Shown one piece after another: positions 45,623 to 57,558 of a stretch of DNA of 64,000 bases. The stretch's first letter is position 1, and every line of letters starts with the position of its first letter. This DNA comes from Paraphoma chrysanthemicola (taxonomy: Eukaryota; Ascomycota; Dothideomycetes; Pleosporales; Phaeosphaeriaceae), in the NCBI GenBank assembly GCA_020744225.1, contig JAGMWG010000003.1:1550001-1614000 (forward strand). The letters are read 5' to 3'. Position numbers and translations under genes: made by a program. Under the pieces are notes generated by a model that was not told the DNA's origin, searched no databases, and worked only from the letters and a program-made list of their open reading frames with translations.

Positions 45623-48600
45623 CTAGACCAGTACCCACTCGCTTCCCCGCTTGATGAATTTATCTAGCATCATCGTCACGTCGGCGAGGACGAAGCGGCA
45701 GATGTAGAAGCCAAAGAATTCGGCAGCGTGGCGGGCGGAAAGCTCGAGGCCAACGTGCGTGGGGGATGAGTGCTTGAGGCCAGGGTCTTCGACTTGGCGG
45801 GCGATTTGATCTATGCATGAGTTAGTCACAAGATTTGTGAAAGATGATGCGCATAGCGTACCCAGTATCTGAACCGAATCAAACAGCCGCGCCAAGCTGC
45901 TCATGTACCCGGAATTCGGTCCCTCAAAGTGCACAGCTTGGATATCCCTCTTTGCGAACCTGATGGTTGTGAGGCTCGTCATCGGCAGCGTGGCCATGAC
46001 TAGCGTGTCCTTTGGCACCTCGCTCTTGCTGCTGGCCAAACTGGCGAGGTTGACGCCCGAGTTCTTTGACCGCAGTTTGCGCCACGAGGTCAGATAAGAC
46101 TTGCCCTGTGCAACGGCGCTCTTCGGTACGTGTTCTTGGGTGACCTGTCTGCTCAGGGCATCGCTTGCGGCACCTTCGCCAACCGTGCTCGCATCCTTGA
46201 AGAGGGTCGAGACGCTGTGTACGCCGACTTCATTTCCCAGCTTCTTTGCTAGTTGCGCCTGTACCTGGTCGAGCACCAGCTCCAAGGCTTGCATCTCTTC
46301 GTGTATGGCATCAGCGTCAAGAGTGTCGACGGTTGCCAGCTTCTGAAGTGCTGCTGTTAGCAGATCGCAATTTGCAATCTTGTCTTCGACATTCTTCAAC
46401 TTGACGCCCTTCACGCGCCAGACATCACGTGGAATGAAGAGCTTCGTAGATAAGTAGCCGCCCCGCGGGTGCGCGATGGTCTGGTAGAAGCACCGCATGA
46501 GCCAGAATGGTCGGAGCAGATAAGAGTCTGGACACGGCTCCAGGGGTATGGGAGCATTGGCGACTGCTGGACTCGGTGAACCTGGCGAGAACGGCGAGTG
46601 AATGTCGCTCTCGAACAGATGCATGCCTCCACTTGGCAGCCCGTCGATATTGAACGTCGGGATGCTAGGTGTCGGCAGCGGTAGCCCGGCATTGCTCTGC
46701 TTCCGCGTGCCTGTGAGAGAAAAAGTCTGGCTCAAAGGAGTACCGATAGACGCATCTGAGCCATCCGGGCTCGATATCGACAGGGTGCGCTGCTTCAGAC
46801 TCAGCGATGATTTGTTCTTTCTGATGCCCATAGCCGAAGTTTTCCCATTCTTGGGTGACCCGGGCACCAGGCCGGATTCGTTGGACACTGCATGATTCAG
46901 GGCCGGTGTTGCTGGCGAAACAGTTGTGGTGGTTTCTGCAGGACTGTAGAGTGTCGGCTGGAGTGACGGCGCTACAAGACCTGCTGACTGGGACGCTTGC
47001 GGCAAAGCTGGTACTTTGAACGCAGGGTCTACACTAAGCTGAGAACCAAAGGTGGCCGCAGCTGCAGACTTGGGCTGTGTCGGGATGGTCAGAGGCGAGT
47101 TCTTTGCTGGAACTGGAGGCTTTTCTGTCTGTGGAGCTGAAGGCACCGGTGGCAATGACGTCTCAATCTTGAGCGTTTTGGCGTTTTGTCCAGACAGTCT
47201 CCGGCTGCGTACCGATGCTGCATCCTTTGTAGCAGTGGTGGGACGTGGTGTCGCCTCGGCAGCATCATCTGCTGGTGTCGTCTGGGACTCTGGGACGGGA
47301 GGAAGCGCACCCGAGGGCGCAGGAACGGGAGGTGGGGAGTGCGATGGCGCCGGTTTTGATGCTGGTTGTAACACCTCTGCAACGGTCGAGAGCGACGTTC
47401 CACCCGTAGTCCTGTGCGAGGACACGGAACTGTTATATGTGCTTCCAGAAAAGCCACTCGAGTCCGACTGCCGCGGTAGCGACGACTTTGCTTGCAGGCC
47501 AAAATCGAACCCCTCGAGCATGTACTCTTCCATGACCTGGTCAAGTATCCGCTCTTCCTCGGCGGCTTCGTCGTCAAAGTTTAGTTCAGCGCTCTCTCGG
47601 ACATGTGGCAGGGCCTGATTCCGAAGCTGGGTCTCCTTGTAGTGATATTTTGCGGCGGCTATCGCTTCTTCTCGCTCGGCTTCCCGCACTCGCTCTTTCG
47701 CCAGTTCCACATTTCGTAACCGCGTTGCAATCAGATCATCCGGCTCTTCATCGTCGAAAGGCTCGTATCCGTCGTCATATGCGGCCTCGACGGCTGCGTC
47801 AAGCGCTGCGTCAAACTCGGCTTCTGTGGCTCCGCTGGTACTCCGTATGTGCTTCCTTCGTACTCCTCCAGGCGACAGTGAGTGCACCGAGGACGAACAC
47901 GAGGACCCTCCAGATTCGTCAATGGTGTCAAGCCATGATGTCGACTCATTGCTCTGTACACGCTTATGGTTTGACTGGGTTGGCTGTTGCGGCTGCAATA
48001 GTTTACTTTGCTCGGGCTCCGGTTCGCGATTTGCGCTGAACAGAGGCGATCTGGATCGCTTGGGTGATAGAGGTGGAGGCATGTATGTTCGATCCATGGG
48101 CGATTCCAGACCAGGTGTCCGTAAAGAAGGAACCGGGTTCGCTAACCGTCCTGGTGGCGGTTGTAGGTGGAACTGTGACTGCTGCATCCCTTTCTGCACA
48201 TCTCGAATAGCTGTCGTTATCACTGACTCTCGAGGCCCATTTTCAGGTTTCCGGAGAGGAAGTCCGTACGACGGGGGCGGTTCAGGTTCTGCTTTGTTTG
48301 GCGGGTCCTCCACGGGGCGGTCGTTGACTATGCGTGCCATGGAGGCTGTCTCAATCGTGGGCGGGTCGTCATCGTCGTCCAGCAGCATCGATCGCTGCCC
48401 ATTGAGCTCGTCCAGAGACTCCCCGCTCATGGGTCGCGCGGGTAGAGACTTGCCGGTACTGCTTGTGTAGCCAGTTCCTAGTTGTCGCAGCTCCGAGATG
48501 CGAGTGTTGTAAGTTATTCGCTGCACATGTTAGCCTTGGCGGATGACTGCATCGAGTGATTGACTTACAATTGCATCAAGCTTGTTCTTGTCCTCGGGCT

Positions 48601-49852
48601 GCGAGCTCCGGATCATGACCTGCTGGAGCAGTTTGCATGCATCTTCGTACGCCTCGACGGCGCCCTCAAAGTTTTGTGCATTGTCGAGCAGCACTGCCGT
48701 GTTTGCCTTTTGCAGGGCCCGCGACAGCATTGTCTTCTTGTCCTTCTCCCTCCGCTCCCGCGTGCGGGGAGGGGTACCTTGGTGGTTGTCCTCCAACCTG
48801 GCGCTTGTGCTGCTTTCGCTGCGGAGGTGGTCTCGGCTCGCGTTCCTGCTGTGGTCGCGGCTGCTGCCCCTGTGGTGGTCCCTGCTCTGGGCCCTGGCGT
48901 GATCTCGCGAGGAAGCCTGGCGGTGTCCCGCGCTCTGTGGTGCTTTCTGCACGACGTCTCTCGGTGTGGAGACGGAGGTTCGGCGCCCTGTCGAAGGCCG
49001 ATATGCGCCCGAGGCGGAGTCGTGCCTTGCGTCCGCCTCTTGCGCTCCGATGATGGCGGGCGACCCTAGGGGTGATTTGCCCAGCACTCGTTCGGCCTTG
49101 CTGCGCGAGGGTGGCCGCTGGCCGGTTGGATGGGGCGCCAATGGTTTCGAGTTGAAGTAGTCGCGGGACTGGTTTGCGGCGAGGAAATTCGGGGTGTAGA
49201 GGCCCGACGTCGAGGGGGAGTTGTTCGTCGAGGCGCTCGTCGGGGTGTTGGGGTCGTAGACGGTGGAGGGGAGCAGGATCGGGGGAAGCGAGGGAATCTG
49301 GGGGCCCCCAGTTACAGACGAGGGCAGATCGTAGGCCGGCGAGCGCGGTCGGCGGCGGGGGCTCGAGGCGGGTGAGCGGTGGGCTGCGAGGTTGCTGCTG
49401 CTGTGGTTGCGGGCGGGCGAGGAATTGAGGCGTGAGGGCGACTGTGGGTGCGCGGGCGGGCCATGGAGCGCAAGGGCGGAGAGAGGCCCGGCGGTATTGG
49501 TGGTGGTGCTGATGCTCAGTTTGCGCGAGAAGCTCGACGAGCGGCTGCTTCTGCCTGTGCCTGTGCCGGTGCCTGCGCCGTCGCGAAAGGCCCCAATGCC
49601 ATCTGCTGCGCCGTTGGCTGCGCTGGAGCGCCGGCGGGACGAGGGAGGCGGTGTGGGCCGCGAGGTGTGGGGTTTGGCAGCGTCCGGGTGCGCGTCCCTC
49701 AGCGAGGCGGCGCGCTTCACGGTGACGACGCTGCTCGACGAGATACTGGTGCTGCGCGAGCTGCGGCGGTGGTGCTGGTGCGAGGCGGCGGCGGCGGGCG
49801 GGTCTTGCAGAGGCAGCGCTGGAGCAGGCCTGGCGGTGGTGTGGACGTTCAT
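45623..49852 (-). CDS. Long MIT-domain protein
   Basis: Three exons (49852-48569, 48520 to about 45863, about 45811-45623), 1,376 residues. ATG 49852 (MNVHTTARPAP) is chosen; the frame stays open to 50158, but that part looks untranslated. An S/P/R-rich disordered N-terminus with an SRDH repeat (about residues 315-345) leads to an MIT helical bundle at about 375-440 (MLSRALQKANTAVLLDNAQNFEGAVEAYEDACKLL.., split by intron 1). MIT domains bind ESCRT-III tails or microtubules, so a role in membrane trafficking is likely. A long P/S/T-rich region follows and a conserved C-terminus (FWLMRCFYQTIAHPRGGYLSTKLFIPRDVW..., DQIARQVEDPGLKH..FFGFYICRFVLADVTMMLDKFIKRGSEWVLV) that is specific to filamentous fungi. 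Intron 2 is 51 nt, stop-free and in frame. Confidence 0.82.
48824..48912 (-). repeat. Four-copy SRDH repeat inside the MIT gene
   Basis: Four (S/N)xSRDH units spaced eight to nine codons apart. RDH triplets read from the minus strand start near 48834, 48858, 48879 and 48903. Codons differ between units, so the peptide repeat is older than a recent slippage event. Confidence 0.6.
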
Positions 49853-51231
49853 GTTGGTGTGGGCTCGCTGCGCCGGGCGGGTCGAGAGTGTCTCAGAAGC
49901 AGGTCCGGCATCAATGCAGCAGCGCCGGGCGGGATGCAGGCATGCTGGGAGCGTCCCGATGCAGGAACGCGCTGGACAGCCGGTGGTGCTGCGGTGCTGC
50001 GGTGCTCTGCTGCGGTGCGAGGAGTCGAGTGTCGAGCCGGCCGTGTCGTCGCACTCAGGAACGCCTGGGAGTCGTGTGAAGACGCACACCGGCAGTGGGC
50101 GCCAAGGGCAGGGGTTGTTCCAAACACACGCCAGAAGGAGCGGAGCGCCCAGGGGCACTTTTACCCCCTGTCATGCTGCCCGAACGAGTCGTGCTGCATC
50201 GCGCCTGGCAGCCTGGCAGCCTGACGCCGACACCACCGACTCCACGCTCTGCTCCAGCCTCGTGTTGGACAAGATCGTCTACGGAGCACATTCCGCACGG
50301 CTTGATGCTGTTTACATCTGAGGCTGTATAGCAACCCCCCCGTGAAGGACGAACCAAAACAACTCCAGCATACAGCCACGGCACCTGGGGGACCCCATCC
50401 CCCCGACTGATGACAGTACTCTGCTAAGGCCCGACTCCGCTGGTCTTCGCCGACTCGACTCGGTTCTCCCGCTGCATCGCCATCGCGAGGGTCCATCTCC
50501 ATCTCTTTCCTCTGCGCCCCGGAAGCCCGCCTGCAGCCACCATACGCCAACTTCTGCCCTCTCCTGCATCGCGTCTACGCGCATTCGCTGGCTCAATGTC
50601 CTGCACGTCGGCCTCCGAAGTGCTGCTGTTTGTCATCCAACAGAATCCTGCCCTGCCTGCCAAACACGCATGCAACGCATATGAAGTAGAATCCAATCAA
50701 GTGAAATTGTCTCTAGCAGACTAAGACTTTTACTGTACCTCCGACAGTGTGTCATGGCTACTGTACACACGACGGGCACGCACTGTTGTCGTTCCCAGCG
50801 ACACGGTTTGCTGTTCCGAAAGCAATGTTCTGACACTACTGACGCCGTCTGAGTCGCTCGCTTGCCTCGTTGCATCAAGACACGAAAAGCACGCGCAAAA
50901 GCAACCGCATCGCGTAACAATTGCCTTCCAATAGTGCAAGATTGCCATGCGTCGTTTCTCATTGTGGTGATATTGACTCTGTGCCATGTCCGTGTCTACA
51001 CGTCTTCTGCATGATACGCCCCAATTTCAATCTCGTTCGTCGCCTCCTCTCCATGGTCGGACCATGCCCCGGGCCTGCTGTTTGGGATCCACGCACCGCG
51101 TTTCATGCATTACCGTTATCGCATCATGGATCATCCAGCCTTCCGTGCCCACAATGAGCGCAAGTGGCGTGTGTGGAGTCGTTACTCAACATCGAGCGTC
51201 CGTCAGGTGCTTTAACCACCACTCCTCCGCT
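49853..51231. other. Intergenic, 1.4 kb, GC-rich, no gene seen
   Basis: Upstream of the MIT gene and downstream of CSN3. The part nearest the MIT gene (49853-50158) is open in the MIT frame and is probably its 5' leader. Antisense frames of up to 309 codons (49392-50321) come from GC-rich codon use and lack motifs. Confidence 0.45.
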
Positions 51232-52919
51232 TCAGTGCATGTCCGTCATGAGATCCTCCTCCGGATCCAGCCCGTCATCCCACGCAGTGTCCATCGCATC
51301 GCCTCCAGCACCTTGTTTCTTGTTCTGCCGCTTCAGGTTGTCCAAGTACTCCTTGGTCAGCGTCAGTCGGTAGTCTGCGTTCTTCACCTGCTCAGCAAGC
51401 ATGTTTGTGCGGAGCGTCTGCTCAAACAGCGCCTGTTGCTGCTGCTTCTCCGACTTGGCCAATGGCCCTTGGGTTGGGTCAAGGTAGAAACGGAGGACAG
51501 CGCCCGTGCTCGACTTGTCGTTCTGTTCAAGGCGCGCGTTAAGGTAGCCGTCCTTGATCAGCGTTTCGAGATACTGCGTCACCTCCTCTGGGCTCCCGCC
51601 CAAGCTGTTGGCGATGTTTGAGACTGGTATCGCCGAGTACGTGCGTGACAAACGCGCGACATGTGACCTCATCTGGCTCAGCAGAACCTCGTTGACGAGA
51701 CCCTCATTGCCGTCCTAGTGTTCTGTAAGCGCCCACGGAAACGAATACTACATGTTTCGTCGCTCACCTCTGCCCAAATCTCTGCGCCGGCCCTGATTTG
51801 CGCCTTGAGTTTAGGTAGATTTCCGTACTGGGTATACGCTTCCGCCAGTGCCTCGTATGCCTTGGACGCCGCCTTGACATGTTTGATCGCAGTGCTGTTC
51901 GCTGTTCGGGGAATAGATCGCTCCTGTGGCTTGTCAGTTGTGCCCACAGATTTGCCATGCATACTCACGTTGGCGTCTACCAGACAGCTTGTCAAGACCC
52001 ACTTCTTGTACGCCTCCAGCATGAGACCGTTGGCAGTGTTGTGTGAAGGCGCGACAAGGACGTGCTCCAGAAGCTGCTGGGCCTTCTTGAACTGTCGCAG
52101 CCCCAGATACGCCATAGCTCCTAGCAAATAGTATTCCTGCAGCTCAGCAATAGTGATCTTATCGGAATGACCTGAGCCTAGATGCATGTATTCGCCGCTG
52201 CTTACAACATCTGCACATGGAACAGAGTATTCCAGACCTTCGCGTACAGCCACAGGAATCTTCGAAGGTAGTGTGTGGATGTAGTTGTCGAGAATGGGCT
52301 CCGCAGCGGCGTAAGACCGGGTTTCCATACACAGCTGGATAAAGCTCAGGTGGAACGAGGTGAAGGTGCCAGTGGTAGGATCCAGTCGCACCATTGCTGA
52401 GCGCGTCGGTGAGATGGCGAGGCCAGGCTGCTGGAATTAGTATCTTCGCCATTTTTCGTTGGATTCCACCATACCGATCCCATTAAACGCGCAATTTGCT
52501 CCACAGAGTCCACGAGCTTCCTCCATTCCTGCCCAGCATAGCGCATCTGTACAGGGTCGAATGTCTCTAAGAACAATACGAGCTTGTTCCATGTTGCGCC
52601 ACCCGGCTTGAGCGTGTCCGGTATTGAGCGCTTGTCGGCAAGGGCGGTGATACGGTGGCGGAGGGCAAATGCGTACGCTATTGAGTTGACAGCGGGATTG
52701 AGTACCTGGCCAGGTCAGCAAGGCTTCCATACGTTGTAGTGTCTGTCGTACTGTGAGAACATCTTGTGGTGTATCCGCGCCCTTGGACCAATGTGATGCT
52801 GAGATATTGGAGAGTTGTGAGACAAACGCGCGCGCTGCCTGGTCGTACTCTCGTCTCTGCTTGAGTTCTGGAGCATCCGGCTGGAACTGCAGCAAGACGG
52901 TGAGTAGATCGGCCGTCAT
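51232..52919 (-). CDS. CSN3: COP9 signalosome subunit 3
   Basis: PCI-type subunit of the COP9 signalosome, which removes Nedd8 from cullins. Five exons, about 480 residues. The start MTADLLTVLLQFQPD.. fits the family; a proposed 46-nt intron (GTACGA..GCTGACCTGGCCAG, about 52709-52754) restores VLNPAVNSIAYAFALRHRI, and another joins MGS to QPGLAISPTRSAMVRLDPTTGTFTSFHLSFIQL. Later blocks: AELQEYYLLGAMAYLGLRQFKKAQQLLEHVLVAPSHN, KAYEALAEAYTQYGNLPKLKAQI and the winged-helix part of the PCI domain LSRTYSAIPVSNIANSLGGSPEEVTQYLETLIKDGYLNARL. The acidic tail (AWDDGLDPEEDLMTDMH) is usual for Csn3. Confidence 0.85.
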
Positions 52920-53398
52920 ATTCTTGGTTGTGAGCAAAGTGAGGAGGCGAAGCGCAAGTGCGATGTCGACAGGCCCGGTGGGGTAACTGTTTATTCGGTG
53001 ACAATCTGCGCGTCAGTTCGAGAGGAGCGCCACAGGATTAGGACCAATCGCTTTCTTTTCTGGGCCTCGAGTTTAATAGAAAGTTGTCAGCATGTCGGTG
53101 GCAGCTAGAGAGACAGTCGCCAACAGTCGAGAGGTGAGCTTGAATGTGGAGCTCAAGGCTACCATGGCAATTGCGCACAGGTAACAAACACCCCGCCAGA
53201 CTCACTGTGTCGGTGCGCTTAAGCCCTTAAAGCCGACACCAGCAACACGTACGCTATACCTCTTTGAATCATGAACGTAGGAGTAGCATTGCGTCAAGCT
53301 CTAAAGTACCGCCCCTGGATATTTCCATAACTCCAATCAATGCATCCCAAACTCCAGCCAGAACAGATCAAGTCATTACAAAGTGTCCCTCTTTGACC
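52920..53398. other. Intergenic between CSN3 and the checkpoint kinase
   Basis: 479 bp. No gene seen; an upstream CSN3 exon here is possible but not needed. Confidence 0.5.
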
Positions 53399-56300
53399 TT
53401 ACCGTCTCTTGACGGCCTCCTCCATCTTCCTCACAAGGGCCTTCAGGCCTACACCTCTCTCACAGTTTCCCTCGAGCCACGACTCCATCTTCTCCCTCAC
53501 CTCCCGCATACCTCTCAGAACAGGCAGCTTCCGGCCGTCTTCCGGCTCGAGGTGCATCAACGGGTTCAGCAGTAGGTCAAGACAATCCTGCCAAATCTCT
53601 ACCTGCCAATATCTCTTCAAGCTCTCTTTGATCTTGTAGGTTTTAGTCGCTCCCGCTCCAAGCGTGGCGCCGCGCTCAGCGACTGTGGAAATGTATTTGC
53701 CAAACAAGAGATTGTGAATGATGCCGGCAAGACCGTGGTAGTCGATTTGGTAGGTCCAAGGCCGGAGCTCGCGCATCTCCGCGCAGTCTGCTTCGGTCGT
53801 CGGCCAGTCTGCAATGAATTGTACGTCTGGCTTGAATGCCTTCATGTCGATGCCGCGACCAAAATCGATCAGTGCAACACCCTTTGCGGCCCAGCCGTCA
53901 CGACCATCGCGCTTGTACTGCGAGTCCCAGTGATCCTCCTTCTGCAAGGCGTCGAATCGAACGAGCAAATTGTCCGACTTGAGATCACCGTGTACGATGC
54001 CTTTGGCGTGAAGCGCTTCCACAGTGCGGAAGAGCTCAATGGTGAAGAACATGGCCAGCTGCTCATCCATGACACCATTCTCGGCACGGGCAACGTTGAC
54101 TAGATCGAGCAGCGTACCCTGGTCCCGAAACTCTTCAACAAGATAACACTCGTCTTTGAATACGTGCATCTCGTGGGCGCTAACAATGGAGTCAGCCGCT
54201 CGGGACACACCCAGTCGTCGTTTGGCCTGCCGCATGATGTAAAATTCCCATGGAGTGGGAGGATCTTCCATCTTGATGGCTTCGAGAGGTTGTCGCTCGA
54301 CGCCAAATTCCCCTTTGCCCATCTGTGCTGGGTGAATTTCGTCCTCGTCAACCTCAGGAGCGGTGCTCTCCACGAGATATACCGGAGCAAAAGCGCCCTT
54401 GCCCAGTTCACGCTTGACGGTATAAGTACGATCGGTCCCGTTGAACTTCAGGGTGGGCGGCATGGCCAGGTTTGTCATTGTCTTGTCCTGTGCGTTTTTG
54501 CTCATCTTGGATACAGCCTTGGTGAACTTGCGAATGTCCGCACCCTTGCTGTAGCTTTGCTCGGTGTCTGCAAAATAGCCATCATACGTCTCAAGCGGAG
54601 GCTGTATTTCCTGGAGGATGATTTTGCGGATGGACTCGTCCACTGGGTTGCACTGAGCATCCTTGATGATAGGTCCGCTGGGTTTGGTTACTTTCGAAAC
54701 AGGCTCCTTCGCCGCCAGTGGCTTTCGCTTTGGCTCTTCGAAAGGTTCCTTAGGTGCGGGTTTCGCGTCTCTTAGCGCGAGTTTCGCGACTTTACCTGGT
54801 CCATCAATGACGTGCCCAAGAAGATCAGAGAAGGGGCTACTGCAGGGCTCATCGTCATCCTCAAGGATGGCAAGCGTACCCTTTGAACGTGATGGCGTCT
54901 TGGCGGCAAAGTAGTCCTTCTGTGCCAAAGCCGTCACAATGCCCAACGACGATTCTGTCTTCTCTACGATGGGCGTCATGAATGGCAGGCGGCTGTTAGC
55001 AGCCTGCACAGGATCTCTGTACGGCCGCATTGACGCATTGTAGTCTTCTGGAGGCACCGGAACGAAGCGCGTCGGTAGAGAAGTTGGTGCGCCAGGCGAT
55101 GTGGGAGTTGTCACCTTGGGATCGTATGACTGAGCGGATTCGACTTGCTCGTCCTGTTGGTCCTGTTCGTCTTCGAATGATTCATCCTCAGAATGATCCG
55201 ACTCCTCTTCTGAATCGCTTTGGCGATGGTCTTTGGGAACATGCTTGCTTTCAGTAAAATCGGACCATGCGGATACACTCTTCACATCCGTGTCGTCTCC
55301 TTCAGTGTCGATGTCCTCGTGGTTCAGTACTGTCGTTCCTAAGGTGAAGTCTCCAGCTGTGGTCTCGTCGCCAAACTCGCTTGTTGCACAGGATATGCCA
55401 CCAGTGCCAGTGCTTTCGCCAGCGCTCGTGTAAGCATCATCATCCTCGTCACTGCTCTCATCACCGCTTTGAACTTCTGCAACATTCTCGTCTGGGTTCT
55501 TGAGTGGCTCGTTGAAGATGTCGTAGATTTCGTCCATGGCCTCTTTGGTATGCAGTGTCATAGTAGCCTCGCGGCCTCCTTTCTTCCGCCGGATCTTCGG
55601 CTTGCTCGGAGAATCAAGGTTCGTTTGGACTAGGAATGGTCAGCTGTAAACGTCGAGCCATATGGCGAACGTACCAGTCTGGGTTTCGCCGCGGACTTCT
55701 TTGACATCCATCACCTTGATTTTCCTGGTGCGGTTGGCTTTCTCTTCTCGCCTGGCCCTTCGTGCAGCCTTTGCTTTCTCCATATCCTCCTGCGAAGGAG
55801 GCGTATTCTCATCGTTTGCATCCATCTCGTCATCGATGCTGCCCTTGAGGGGGACAGTCTGGGGCTTTACTGGTTGCTCCTCGACTTGCTTCGGTGCCAG
55901 AGCTGCAGCCTTGGGCATCGGCTGTTTCGCCAGAGTTGCTGCTTCTGCTTTCTTCTCGGCCTCGTCCTGCTCTTTGCGGCGGATAGCGGCCCAATCGTGG
56001 TCCATCCAGCCTCTGTGCTTAGCTCGTAGCTCTTCGAAGGAGTACTCTTCCGACATGGGGCTGTCATGGTTAGGGTACACCTTAGCCAGGTCCACAAAGA
56101 CGACCTCGAGTCTGCCAGTCTTTGGATTGACCGCCTGCTGGTGTTCACGCAATGGGTGGGGTTTGGGGTTCTCGTTATTGGAATCTGATTTGGTCTGAAT
56201 ACAAATGGCAAACGCCAACCAATTAGTCCTGTGATCGTAAATATACGAAGGGGAGTGTTGCTGGTGGCTCAACTCACCTCATCCTTGAATATCATCATCT

Positions 56301-57258
56301 TCTGCACGCCCGCGTTCTTCTTGCCGACTTTGAGAGTCTCTCCGGCCCAAGGCCGTGCCTCTGCTGTGTTTTCCTTCTTCCGGTCTGCCAACGACCCAAT
56401 GCTGTCCCACCCTTCTGTGCTACCGCTTGAGCCAGTCCGTGCTGGCTCGTCGCCGTCCGAGAAGATGGCAAGCTTGGGCTTTCCAGACTTGGACGTACTT
56501 GCCGCTGTGCGTGATTGTTGCGCTTGTGGATTGGCGAGTGAAGGCGATGCGTGCGCAAATAGGTCGACCTTCGCGGCCAAGGCTGGTCGGACTGCGGGAA
56601 GAGCAGGGCTCGTAGGCTCGGTTGTTTCCTGTGGGCGGCTCTCGAAGCGATGCTGAAATTCTCCGTACTTGCGCACCAAGCGCTCTACTGGGCGAGCATC
56701 ACGCTCAATGCCCATGTTGTACACCTCTTCAGCCTGCGTCCATCGTCCAGCCGCTTCCAGCCAGGCCGCAAATTCCTCGTAGTAGAGCGCCAATTTCTCG
56801 CCGATGCCGTGTCGCGCAAGATATGCAAAAGTCTCTCGTGGCGCATCGGAAAAGAGTCGAATGTAGTGCAGCCACAACTTGAGGTAGCGAGGGTCGTTCT
56901 TGTAGAGGGCGGAGGACTGGAACGCCTTGGTGGCACGCTCAAGCAGCGGACACAGCTGCGATTGCGGTGTGTTTTGCGCTGAGGGGTATGCGTCTAGCGT
57001 CCACTTGACATAGCGGTCGTAGATGTCGAGCGGGTCGTCGGACTCGTCGACCGCGAGCAGCTCCTTCTCGAATTGTTGGCGAACTGCGGTGTGCGCATCT
57101 TGTGTTTGTGATGGAGAGGGCGCGTGGCCAGCAGCTGAGGTAAGTGGCGGTGTGTATAACTGAGCGAGCGCCTTCGCTGAGCGGCCGCTGGGAAGCGATT
57201 GGATGTTTTCCTTCTGGTTTTCGATAATCTCGAAGTCGATAAGGTCGTCGGAGCCCAT
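53399..57258 (-). CDS. BUB1: Spindle checkpoint kinase, combined Mad3/Bub1 (MadBub) type
   Basis: Three exons (57258-56278, 56194-55675, 55629-53399), 1,243 residues. In order: a first KEN box (K16-E17-N18, 57205-57213); the Mad3/Bub1 TPR domain (about 60-215: DPLDIYDRYVKWTLDAYP, YLKLWLHYIRLFSDAPRETFAYL); a second KEN (residues 295-297, 56368-56376); a GLEBS-type Bub3-binding motif (EEYSFEEL, 56024-56050); a conserved TLHTKEAMDEIYDIFNEPLK block (Bub1 CD1-like, Mad1-binding region); and a kinase domain (about 790-1240) with GKGAFAPVYLVES, AIKM, VHGDLKSDNLL and LIDFGRGID. The HGD in place of HRD is normal for Bub1. It can therefore serve both the APC/C-inhibitory (Mad3) and kinetochore-kinase (Bub1) roles; that double role is inferred from the motifs. 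Confidence 0.93.
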
Positions 57259-57558
57259 GGCGCCGGTGGGTATCAAAAAGTAGAATAAAGAAGAAAACTA
57301 AAACCCTATACACGAATTGAAGCAAAGACCTTACCTGGTGTCGCTGTCGCTGGATGTTGATGCGACGGCAGCGGGGTCGCGTGGGAAAGTGCTCGAGCGC
57401 GCCTCCCCGATGCTAGTGGTTACCATGGAAACAATGACCCTGAACGCCACACCAGCACATCTTTCCACGGAGTGAGGGGCTTGTAGGAGTTGCATTGTGG
57501 AATTTAGAATGCATTCATATAATGTACATGATGCGAAGGCCGCCATTCGAGCATGCGC
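57259..57558. other. Short intergenic gap
   Basis: 300 bp between BUB1 start and ADH end; no gene seen. Confidence 0.5.

Noticed and set aside
49392..50321. 309-codon plus-strand frame
   Set aside because: Antisense to the S/P/R-rich first exon of the MIT gene and its leader; alanine/arginine/glycine rich, no domain.
52709..52754. A 27-nt intron (GTATGG..CCAG) in CSN3
   Set aside because: Too short for fungal splicing; using the upstream GTACGA gives a normal 46-nt intron with a CTGAC branch and the same reading frame.
53399..56272. Three separate genes in place of BUB1
   Set aside because: Splice signals at 56277/56195 and 55674/55630 join the TPR, GLEBS and kinase ORFs in frame, and the order matches the Bub1 family.
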